This document shows positions 21,019 through 26,632 of a DNA stretch of 26,632 nt, piece by piece. This DNA is from a bacterium (GTDB taxonomy: Bacteria > Patescibacteriota > Minisyncoccia > Phycocordibacterales > SBAW01). Numbering within the stretch: position 1 is the first letter of the stretch; each line of letters begins with the position of its first letter. The stretch covers positions 1-26,632 of the forward strand of contig JAUSIO010000035.1 in the NCBI GenBank assembly GCA_030647845.1, written 5' to 3'. Both the position numbers and the translations under genes were made by a program. The notes under the pieces are model-generated. The model was not told where the DNA came from, ran no database searches, and was given only the letters and a program-made list of their open reading frames with translations.

Positions 21019-21030
21019 ACCATGCAAATG

Positions 21031-21735
21031 TTACACCAACTTTGCAATCGCAAACGCCGCCGTCGCCGCGATGCCGCCTACCGCCAAGGTTTGCACCATA
21101 CTGTGCCAGGGCTTGCCGCCGATAAAGTACCCGCGCAAATAGCCAAACACCACAAACGCGAGTGTGGTAACCGCAATCGAAAGCCCAAACGCCAGCGATA
21201 CATCGTCGCGAAAAAAGAGATACGGTGCTAGCGGCAAAAACCCGCCGACAACGTATGCCCCGGCTATTGTCGTGGCACTTTTGACCGCGCGGTTTCGGTC
21301 GGGCTCCTCGAGCCCCAGCTCAAACCGCATCATAAAATCAACCCAGTCCTTTTTGCGCATCTTCAATGACGCGGCGACCGCCGCGCTCTCCTGCTGGGAA
21401 AGGCCGTAGTTTTTGAGCGCATCGACCACTTCTTGCTCTTCGGCCTCGGGCTTGTGTTCGACCTCCCACTCTTCCCGTATTCGCTCGGCAAAGTAGTGTT
21501 CTGCCTCGGTCTTTGCAGCCAAAAAACCGCCAAGCCCCATCGAGACAGAACCAGCGGCAATTTCGGCCAAGACCGCGGCAATGATAATAGTGGTGCTCGA
21601 AACATCGATACTCGCCAACCCTGCGGCGACTGCAAACGGCACCGTGAGCCCGTCGACCATACCGAAAACCACGTCGCGGACAAAACCCGACAGTTTCGAG
21701 TGTTGCTCAATATGTTCCACGTCTTCCACTTTCAT
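21031..21735 (-). CDS. VIT1/CCC1-family metal transporter
   Basis: A 234-residue membrane protein. The signature FVRDVVFGMVDGLTVPFAVAAGL opens the family, followed by GSVSMGLGGFLAAKTEAEHY, a cytoplasmic helical metal-binding domain rich in Glu (EEWEVEHKPEAEEQEV), and three more helices (GAYVVGGFLPLAPYLFF, LAFVVFGYLRGYF). VIT proteins export Fe2+ or Mn2+ from the cytoplasm, complementing the ZIP importer found at 9.1 kb. The ATG is at 21735; the promoter is not clear (TACAAT abuts the ATG, CATAAA lies 10 nt before). Confidence 0.92.
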   Translation of the reverse strand: MKVEDVEHIEQHSKLSGFVRDVVFGMVDGLTVPFAVAAGLASIDVSSTTIIIAAVLAEIAAGSVSMGLGGFLAAKTEAEHYFAERIREEWEVEHKPEAEEQEVVDALKNYGLSQQESAAVAASLKMRKKDWVDFMMRFELGLEEPDRNRAVKSATTIAGAYVVGGFLPLAPYLFFRDDVSLAFGLSIAVTTLAFVVFGYLRGYFIGGKPWHSMVQTLAVGGIAATAAFAIAKLV

Positions 21736-21773
21736 ATTGTAGCGTTTTATGCAAATTGCCGCTATTGATATGC

Positions 21774-21800
21774 AAGAAAAAAACCGCCTTTGCGGGGCGG
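21774..21800 (-). terminator. Terminator of the 190-residue unknown gene
   Basis: On the minus strand CCGCC (21800-21796) pairs with GGCGG (21788-21784), followed by seven T. It starts 2 bp after the TAA. Confidence 0.8.
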
Positions 21801-21801
21801 C

Positions 21802-22374
21802 TTAGGTTTTTCTTTTTTCAGCAAAGATACCGCGTGGGTCCCTAACGGTGCCGTCTTTGTAAACACAGAAGACGCCCCTTGGTTGAAACATGTCGAAGTC
21901 AAAATAGCTTTCGCCCCTGCTATCGACATGCTTACCTTTGAACTCCCAAACTCTGACCAGACCTTTGTATCCTCGGTCCTGCAGCCAGCAGGTAAGATAG
22001 CTCAGTGCTTGGCGTGCACTGGTAACTGGCAGTTCAAGCAGAGCAGGTCTCTCTCGCGAAGCGGCTTCTTGGGCCATTACTGCGGCTTTTGCATGAAGCT
22101 CTTTTGCCTCCATGGCCACCGCCTTGTTATCAACCAGCGCATCTATCCACGCCGGGACAAAACTGCGCACAAGAGTGGCAAGCTCGCCGTCTTGCACGTG
22201 GTCGTGAATAGCCTGGTAGAACATAATAACAACGCCCGGCGCCGCAAGCTCTTGTTGCGTACTCTGCCCAATTTGGGCATAGATATTGGCCACCGCGCTA
22301 CCTTGACCACCATCGTAGACGCCTTTGAGACGCCTCACTATTTCCTGCGTGCCTGGTAACACACAAATCTCCAT
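21802..22374 (-). CDS. Unrecognised 190-residue protein
   Basis: No family recognised. The N-terminal two thirds are helical and Ala-rich (AVAMEAKELHAKAAVMAQEAASRE in pieces), the last third is beta-like with aromatic residues (GLVRVWEFKGK, SYFDFDMFQPRGVFCVYKDG). Two cysteines are scattered; no signal peptide or membrane helix. It has a strong promoter with a near-consensus -35 (TTGACA), a leader of about 43 nt and GAGG upstream of the ATG, and its own terminator, so it is a single-gene transcript. Initiation signals differ from the leaderless neighbours. Confidence 0.7.
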   Translation of the reverse strand: MEICVLPGTQEIVRRLKGVYDGGQGSAVANIYAQIGQSTQQELAAPGVVIMFYQAIHDHVQDGELATLVRSFVPAWIDALVDNKAVAMEAKELHAKAAVMAQEAASRERPALLELPVTSARQALSYLTCWLQDRGYKGLVRVWEFKGKHVDSRGESYFDFDMFQPRGVFCVYKDGTVRDPRGIFAEKRKT

Positions 22375-22414
22375 AACCCCACCTCAACTCAAGCAGACCG
22401 AAAAACCTACACAT

Positions 22415-22451
22415 CTACGCCGTAGAGTATCGTTAAAAAAGTTCTTGTCAA
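22415..22451 (-). promoter_or_regulatory. Consensus promoter with palindrome for the unknown gene
   Basis: TTGACA (22451-22446), 16-nt spacer, TACTCT (22429-22424). The palindrome CTACG-G-CGTAG (22425-22415) overlaps the -10 box and the expected start of transcription and may be an operator. Confidence 0.6.
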
Positions 22452-22676
22452 CTACCGCTTTTTGAAAATCACCGAGGAGCAGCGCAGGCACAGCTCTTGC
22501 AAGGCACGTGTTTTGAGGTAGCGGTTGCCGCACACGCAGATTAAAATTGCCGTGATGCTGGGCTTTTCTATCCAGTGTCCGTCTTGTTGGAAGGTCTTAC
22601 TCGGCCCCCGCATCTGCGGGTTGGGTTTGTGGACCACAACCTCCTTTTTTATTTCTATCTTTATAGGTTTTTTCAT
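22452..22676 (-). CDS. Small zinc-ribbon protein
   Basis: A 74-residue protein. The N terminus is basic (KKPIKIEIKKEVVVHKP); the second half has ILICVCGNRYLKTRA and ELCLRCSSVIF, a C-x-C...C-x2-C zinc ribbon that could bind nucleic acid or protein. No named family. It follows the DEAD-box gene by 8 bp on the same strand, so the two are probably co-transcribed, and a role with the helicase in RNA metabolism is an inference from position. Confidence 0.7.
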   Translation of the reverse strand: MKKPIKIEIKKEVVVHKPNPQMRGPSKTFQQDGHWIEKPSITAILICVCGNRYLKTRALQELCLRCSSVIFKKR

Positions 22677-22684
22677 GCCAGTAT

Positions 22685-23950
22685 TTACGCCTCGACAAAG
22701 GTGAGTGCCTTCCCTTTTTTGCCGGCGCGGCCAGTGCGGCCGATGCGGTGTATATAGTCCTCATGCGTCGCAGGGATGTCGTAGTTGATAACGTGCGATA
22801 CGCCGTTTATGTCGAGCCCACGCGCGGCGACGTCGGTGGCGACTAATATCTGCACGTGGTCGCGCTTAAATAGGTCGAGTGCTTTTTGGCGTTTGTTTTG
22901 CGTTTTGTTGCCATGGATTGACTCGGCGCGGAAGCCACGTTGCTGGAGCACTTTAGAGAGTTTTTCTACCCCGTGTTTAGTGCGGCCAAAGATGAGCACT
23001 TTGTTAAACTCGGGCTGTATCAACAAGTCGTGCAGGATGTCGAGCTTGTTGCCGCCGCGCGGTACACGGACAATGTCCTGCTCGACCGAGGCGGCGGTCT
23101 CGCGCGTGCGCACCGAGATGCGCACCGGCTCGCGCAAAAACTCGCCTATCAACTTTTCTATCTCCGTTGAGAGCGTCGCAGAAAAAAACAGTGTATGCCG
23201 CGGGCTCGGCAAGAGCGCCAAGATAGTGCGCATGTCGTGGATAAAACCCATGTCGAGCATGCGGTCGGCCTCATCGAGCACCGCCACAGTAAAGGTAGCG
23301 AGCGAAAGCGCTTTTCGCTCGAGCAGGTCTTTGAGCCGCCCCGGCGTGCCTATCACAAACTGCGGCTTGCGGCGCAGTGCGGCAATCTGCCCGCCAATGC
23401 CTGCGCCACCAACACATATTGCCGAGTATATTTGTAACCCCGTGGTAAAGCCACGCAACTCATCGCCTATTTGCACGGCAAGCTCGCGGGTCGGGACCAT
23501 AATTAACACGCGTTCGTTTTTGTTGGTAAGAATTTTGTTTATGAGAGGGAGCAAAAACGCCGCGGTTTTGCCGGTACCGGTGTTGGCGATGCCGACAACA
23601 TCGAGACCACGCAAAATATGCGGTATTGCACGGTCTTGGATAGGTGTCGGGTCGGTGTAGCCTTTTTTGATGATGTTTTGCTTGAGCCGCGCGTCCAGAG
23701 CAAAGTCGGCAAAGCGGTGCTCCGGGACAAAATGCTCGATTTGCTCGGTGATGACCGCCTTGTTTATAAAGCGCGATATATCAAAAGCGTTTGGAGCATT
23801 GGTGTATTTTTTGGCGCGATTAAACGCTGGGCGCCCGCTTGCTCCGCGGTAGGCGGGTTTGGGGCCACCGGCATAGTTTTTGCGCCCGCCAAAACCCCCG
23901 CTTGTGCGGGGTTTGTAGCTAAAGCTTTTTTTGCTACTGTTCTGCGACAT
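22685..23950 (-). CDS. DEAD-box RNA helicase
   Basis: A 421-residue ATP-dependent RNA helicase. After a Gly/Arg/Lys-rich tail (about 50 residues) the motifs run in order: Q motif DPTPIQDRAIP, Walker A ANTGTGKTAAF, PTRELAVQ, TPGRL, DEAD box VLDEADRMLD, SAT in FFSATLS, ARGLD and HRIGRTGRAGKKG. It unwinds RNA duplexes in ribosome assembly or decay and may work with RNase J. The frame has a TTG at 23968, but ATG 23950 lies 8 nt after an extended -10 box (TGC-TATTGT, 23964-23959). Palindromes fall in the N-terminal tail (KPAYRGASGRPAF). Confidence 0.92.
   Translation of the reverse strand: MSQNSSKKSFSYKPRTSGGFGGRKNYAGGPKPAYRGASGRPAFNRAKKYTNAPNAFDISRFINKAVITEQIEHFVPEHRFADFALDARLKQNIIKKGYTDPTPIQDRAIPHILRGLDVVGIANTGTGKTAAFLLPLINKILTNKNERVLIMVPTRELAVQIGDELRGFTTGLQIYSAICVGGAGIGGQIAALRRKPQFVIGTPGRLKDLLERKALSLATFTVAVLDEADRMLDMGFIHDMRTILALLPSPRHTLFFSATLSTEIEKLIGEFLREPVRISVRTRETAASVEQDIVRVPRGGNKLDILHDLLIQPEFNKVLIFGRTKHGVEKLSKVLQQRGFRAESIHGNKTQNKRQKALDLFKRDHVQILVATDVAARGLDINGVSHVINYDIPATHEDYIHRIGRTGRAGKKGKALTFVEA
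23834..23857. repeat. Hairpin repeat inside the helicase gene
   Basis: CCCGC (23834-23838) pairs with GCGGG (23853-23857), with further inner pairs including G-U; it encodes part of AYRGASGR. A second GC hairpin (CCCCCGC-TTGT-GCGGGG) lies at about 23895-23911. Confidence 0.6.
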
Positions 23951-24009
23951 GAAGCACAACAATAGCAAAAGAAGCCGCTTTTGTCAAATCACACGCACAC
24001 TTGTTTTTC

Positions 24010-24387
24010 TTAGGCAGGAACTTTTTTATCAAGACCGAGGTGTCTCTCTATAGTTTCAAGTCGGTTTCGAAGTTCGACAACTTCTTTAACAAAACCAGCA
24101 AGATTCCCTACCGCGTCTTCAAGCGCACTGATGCGACGATTGATGGTTTTGAGTTCGTCTTCCATTGAGACAAGCTGAGTACCAACCTTAACGAAATGGC
24201 CTTCAAGTCGCACGATATCGGATTTTGTCGCTGTCTCTTCCTTCGTCGCCATGTGTTTGACAATCAAAGCGACGCTCTCGGTGAGGTCGTCAACTCTCTT
24301 ACCTTGTTTTTTAATTTCCGTGCCCTGTGTTGCAAACCCTTCCGCCATTTGTTCGGCGAGGTTCTCAAGTGTCATTTCTTTTGCCAT
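24010..24387 (-). CDS. Coiled-coil protein of unknown function
   Basis: A 125-residue soluble protein that is almost entirely heptad repeat (about residues 5-120: LENLAEQMAEGFATQ, RRISALEDAVGNLAG, ELRNRLETIERHLGL), probably an oligomeric rod. No cysteine, no catalytic motif. Similar small coiled-coil proteins are frequent in this bacterial group. The ATG at 24387 lies 8 nt after an extended -10 box (TGA-TATACT, 24404-24396), supporting a single-gene leaderless transcript. Confidence 0.78.
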   Translation of the reverse strand: MAKEMTLENLAEQMAEGFATQGTEIKKQGKRVDDLTESVALIVKHMATKEETATKSDIVRLEGHFVKVGTQLVSMEDELKTINRRISALEDAVGNLAGFVKEVVELRNRLETIERHLGLDKKVPA

Positions 24388-24445
24388 AGGTGGCTAGTAT
24401 ATCACGGCTAACAACTGTCTCTGCGGTCTAAAAGGTGAGACCTTA

Positions 24446-24466
24446 CCGTGAGGCTAAGCCTCACGG
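24446..24466. repeat. Intergenic palindrome pair
   Basis: CCGTGAGGC-TAA-GCCTCACGG, preceded by AAGGT-GAG-ACCTT (24432-24444). They lie between two minus-strand genes, with no T-run. Confidence 0.75.
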
Positions 24467-24481
24467 CATTATACGCGCGAG

Positions 24482-25099
24482 TTAATGCGACAAGATAAGC
24501 GACTGGCGGATGGTGTCGAAGGCTGCGAGGAGCGCCATGCGGTCAAACTCGCGCACAGTCCCCACAGGGTAGTTGTCGATACTGCTCGAGTGCACAGAGT
24601 AGCGCACCGCCGTGCATGGCACACTGCCTTCTATCGCGTAAACGGTTTCCTCGTACATGTTCCCCGCCCCGGCGCCCGAGTTGGTTGCGACCGAATATTG
24701 TACGCTGTTCTCTGGTATAGTTTGTGCTTTTACATCTGCCAGAAGATAAATATCACCAGTGCAATTTTTTGCATGCGGGAGCGACTCGACAGAAAGGTAG
24801 CTGTCGGTGCCAAGGTTAGTGCCAGTCGCCATGCTGGCAGGAATAGTAAACTTTACCCCATTAATTAATTTCTTCGGGCCAAACTGGTCGTACGCATACG
24901 CGGCGTCAACCATGTAGTTTGCCGGATACACAATCGAGAAACCAGCACCGGTGTAGGTGCTAGTCGCTATCTGCACCGCGACACTCCCACCCTCCTGCAC
25001 CACGCTGATACTCTTTTTTCCTTGTAATAAGTAATATCCTCCCCCGGCCAGGAGTAGCACCACAACAACGCCGGCGACATATTTCCATGTATTAGTCAT
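24482..25099 (-). CDS. Membrane-anchored extracytoplasmic protein, unknown
   Basis: A 205-residue protein: basic N terminus, one membrane helix (VAGVVVVLLLAGGGYYLL, residues 8-25), then a beta-rich domain with YTGAGFSIVYPANYMVD, KFTIPASMATGTNLGTDSYLS and VPCTAVRYSVHSSSIDNYP, and two cysteines that could form a disulfide outside the cell. The family is not named to my knowledge. The frame extends 12 codons upstream, but ATG 25099 lies 8 nt after an extended -10 box (TGG-CATACT, 25116-25108), so I use it. Confidence 0.75.
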   Translation of the reverse strand: MTNTWKYVAGVVVVLLLAGGGYYLLQGKKSISVVQEGGSVAVQIATSTYTGAGFSIVYPANYMVDAAYAYDQFGPKKLINGVKFTIPASMATGTNLGTDSYLSVESLPHAKNCTGDIYLLADVKAQTIPENSVQYSVATNSGAGAGNMYEETVYAIEGSVPCTAVRYSVHSSSIDNYPVGTVREFDRMALLAAFDTIRQSLILSH

Positions 25100-25168
25100 A
25101 CACCAACAGTATGCCATACCCCTAGCGGCTTGCAAAAATGCTCCGACTATTGTGTGGTTGGCGGAGAT

Positions 25169-25768
25169 TTAAGATAGTTTGCTCAGCGTCTCTTCGATCT
25201 CCTCCCACGAATCTACTATGGTAAATGGCTCTCCTTGCGCAAGACGCTCTCGGTCGTGGAAGCCAAACGTCTCCGCAATGGTCTTTATGCCGACCTTACG
25301 AGCCTCTATTATGTCGCCGAGCGTATCGGTAATAAAAACAGCATTCTCGGACGTTATACCACTATGCTCCATAAGGATTTTAAATTTCTCGACCTTGGAT
25401 TCGTGGGTTTCTACGCCTAAAATCTGCGCAAAAAGCCCGAGTACACCCGCCGCTTCCAACACCTTTTTAATTCCGTACTCGCCATTGCTTGAAACGATGT
25501 ACAGGGTGTATGTAGCTCCAAGCCTCTTTAGTGGCTCCTTTGAACGCTCAATATGGCTCGGCATGAGCCGGTTTGCATATTCGGAATAAAATAGATGGAC
25601 CCGCTCGGGTTTAAATTTGATGCGCGGCTCCGCAAAAACATTGCCGTCGTGATGCGCCAAAAAGTCTTCCATCGTTGCCGTTTCGTCATGCTCTTGGCTA
25701 AGAGCCCAATTGACGTCAAAAGTATCGGCAATCACCCCGTCAAAATCAAAAATTATATTCTTTATCAT
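25169..25768 (-). CDS. HAD-superfamily hydrolase
   Basis: A 199-residue phosphatase-like protein of the phosphoglycolate phosphatase type. Motif I is IIFDFDGVIADT (nucleophile first Asp), motif II TLYIVSSNGEYG, motif III Lys in HESKVEKFKIL, motif IV VFITDTLGDIIEA. The cap is helical (subclass I). Substrate unknown. The start ATG at 25768 overlaps the stop of the upstream nucleotidyltransferase gene as ATGA, so the two are translationally coupled. A weak stem CTCCG/CGGAG followed by CATTTTT lies after the stop (about 25136-25165). Confidence 0.85.
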   Translation of the reverse strand: MIKNIIFDFDGVIADTFDVNWALSQEHDETATMEDFLAHHDGNVFAEPRIKFKPERVHLFYSEYANRLMPSHIERSKEPLKRLGATYTLYIVSSNGEYGIKKVLEAAGVLGLFAQILGVETHESKVEKFKILMEHSGITSENAVFITDTLGDIIEARKVGIKTIAETFGFHDRERLAQGEPFTIVDSWEEIEETLSKLS

Positions 25769-26244
25769 TGTTGACTCTCTAAAGCTTCCACGTCTTGAAT
25801 ATCTACACTGCGGCCAAGCTTCTTCTTGTACGCAATGAGCGCGGCCTTGGGTATGACAGGCACAAGGATACCGTACACCTCCCGCATTTCGTGTATCGAA
25901 AGGTCTCGTGTGCCGACAATCCAAGTGTTGGTATCTCGGTCAAAAAACTTGCTCGTGGTAGCACCATCTATGTCAATTTCTTGTCCTCTATACATCAGCG
26001 TCATGAGCTTCAAGTCCCACTCCCTATCGAGATACTGCGCGGGGCCAAAAGTAACGTATTCTTTAACATCCTCATACAAATCATCAAATCGATCATCTGG
26101 TATACCTATATCAATATCGGCAATTGGACGCGCCGAACCATATATACTCGCCGCAAACCCTCCTGCAATTCGAAAAGGAATTGAATGCTTTCGCAAAAGA
26201 CCAACAATCCATCGAAATGCTCCCTCTGTGTTTTTTTCTTCCAT
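25765..26244 (-). CDS. Nucleotidyltransferase-fold protein
   Basis: A 159-residue protein of the Pol beta-type nucleotidyltransferase superfamily. The core is FRIAGGFAASIYGSARPIADIDIGIP (quoted in parts: GGFAASIYGS and RPIADIDIGIP), the GS-x-RP-x-x-D-x-D pattern with paired Asp for metal; EIDID supplies the third acid. The C terminus (KKKLGRSVDIQDVEAL) is typical for AbiEii/DUF6036-like and lincosamide-type members. These transfer nucleotides to small molecules, proteins or RNA; some are antitoxins. Coupled to the HAD gene by a 4-bp overlap. Confidence 0.78.
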   Translation of the reverse strand: MEEKNTEGAFRWIVGLLRKHSIPFRIAGGFAASIYGSARPIADIDIGIPDDRFDDLYEDVKEYVTFGPAQYLDREWDLKLMTLMYRGQEIDIDGATTSKFFDRDTNTWIVGTRDLSIHEMREVYGILVPVIPKAALIAYKKKLGRSVDIQDVEALESQQ

Positions 26245-26375
26245 AATTTGCTGGCCTCGTAGATCTCAATCCTACTTCAAACCTTCGGGTGGCCAAATTG
26301 TACCAAGTTTAATTTTTTCTGTCGTGTCCAACCTTTGATTTGAGAAAACCGCTTTTTTGGTGTACCGTTGAGCGG

Positions 26376-26381
26376 TATTGT
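26376..26381 (+). promoter_or_regulatory. Possible -10 box of the tRNA-Gln gene
   Basis: TATTGT, 17 nt after a TTTTTT stretch, would start transcription at about 26388, within 2 nt of the tRNA's first base. Confidence 0.35.
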
Positions 26382-26389
26382 GTTGCAAT

Positions 26390-26460
26390 TGCGGGATCGT
26401 CTAATGGTAGGACAACAGACTCTGAATCTGTTTATCTAGGTCCGAATCCTAGTCCCGCAG
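26390..26460 (+). tRNA. tRNA-Gln (CTG)
   Basis: Full cloverleaf: acceptor TGCGGGA/TCCCGCA, D-arm GTC-TAATGGTAG-GAC, anticodon arm ACAGA-CTCTGAA-TCTGT with anticodon CTG, T-arm CTAGG-TCCGAAT-CCTAG, discriminator G. CCA is not encoded (CCC follows). Confidence 0.93.
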
Positions 26461-26499
26461 CCCGAATAAAACTCGCGTCAGATTCCGCAACCGTGGCGT

Positions 26500-26520
26500 G
26501 GGCGGCGCGAAGCGCCGCCC
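26500..26520. repeat. GC palindrome after tRNA-Gln
   Basis: GGGCGGCGC-GAA-GCGCCGCCC, nine perfect pairs, no T-run. Confidence 0.75.
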
Positions 26521-26609
26521 AAGGTGGAGGAGCCGTTTCCCGGACTTTTTTGTTGTGCAATTGCAGGTTCGAGCCAAAGATTTTTTGGAGGGTGGATTTT
26601 TTGGAGGGG

Positions 26610-26632
26610 ATGTCTTCCGAAATAGCCGCTTC
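26610..26632 (+). CDS. Possible start of a further gene
   Basis: GGAGGGG directly precedes ATG 26610, which opens a frame reading MSSEIAA to the window edge. The 16-bp unit GATTTTTTGGAGGG occurs twice in tandem just before (26579 and 26595), duplicating the RBS-like sequence. Too short to identify. Confidence 0.3.

Noticed and set aside
22785..23660. 291-codon plus-strand frame opposite the helicase
   Set aside because: Low-complexity Ser/Arg translation typical of the antisense of a GC-rich gene; all helicase motifs are on the other strand.
26461..26600. Second tRNA after tRNA-Gln (GCAGGTTCGAGCC near 26564-26576)
   Set aside because: Looks like a T-arm fragment, but no matching acceptor or anticodon stem was found.
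1..26632. CRISPR array or cas genes
   Set aside because: No regularly spaced direct repeats; all repeated units are palindromes or short tandem copies.
1..26632. UGA recoded as glycine
   Set aside because: rnj, the peptide-binding gene and the nucleotidyltransferase end at TGA at the expected protein length, so the standard code holds.

Overview
This looks like a chromosomal window from a candidate-phyla-radiation (Patescibacteria) bacterium, most likely of the Parcubacteria type. Pointers are the small uncharacterised membrane families DUF5652 and DUF5665, a LPxTG/sortase pair, a short YgjP-type metallopeptidase, Gmad2-type surface proteins, a MutY-like glycosylase without Fe-S cysteines, and many GC-rich palindromic repeats inside genes. 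Genes end normally with TGA, so the code is standard. Most of the window is moderately GC-rich; about 16.5-19.6 kb and the mutY gene are clearly AT-richer. All assignments come from reading motifs by eye; no database search was run.

Layout. 1-5.9 kb: 3' end of an inositol monophosphatase-family gene, a divergent APH-type kinase and secG, a membrane-anchored peptide-binding protein and RNase J. 5.9-11.0 kb (all minus): mutY-like gene, RRM protein, LPxTG surface protein with its sortase, a small membrane protein, a ZIP metal transporter and two secreted or anchored proteins of unknown role. 11.1-13.2 kb: guaA and convergent msrB. 13.23-13.61 kb: a gene-free stretch with a tRNA-like gene and an apparent small RNA whose 5' end is complementary to it. 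13.6-16.5 kb: YdcF/SanA-like protein, cold-shock protein, a Cys-rich mini-protein, lexA, and small membrane proteins. 16.5-19.6 kb: an AT-rich defence-like block (HigBA-type toxin-antitoxin, type II restriction-modification pair, HEPN protein). 19.7-26.2 kb (all minus): Gmad2 surface protein, YgjP metallopeptidase and VIT1 transporter, an unrecognised gene, zinc ribbon and DEAD-box helicase, coiled-coil protein, anchored protein, HAD hydrolase and nucleotidyltransferase. A tRNA-Gln and possibly the start of another gene close the window.

Two genome-level patterns stand out. First, at least 15 genes carry an extended -10 box (TGn followed by a TATAAT-like hexamer) ending only 6-9 nt before the start codon, which predicts leaderless mRNAs; this rule also helps choose starts, including a probable AUU start and a probable frameshift in a DUF5652 gene. 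Second, GC-rich palindromes occur both between genes and, in frame, inside at least seven genes (rnj, mutY twice, the LPxTG gene, msrB, ydcF-like, lexA, the helicase), where they seem to add short peptides such as LPAGRQG to otherwise conserved proteins.

The best candidate for something undescribed is the 13.25-13.49 kb locus: a 68-nt tRNA-like RNA with an abnormal D-arm and an 8-nt anticodon loop, followed by a short RNA with its own promoter and GNRA-capped terminator. The first 21 nt of the short RNA can pair without interruption (three G-U) with the D-arm/anticodon part of the tRNA-like RNA.
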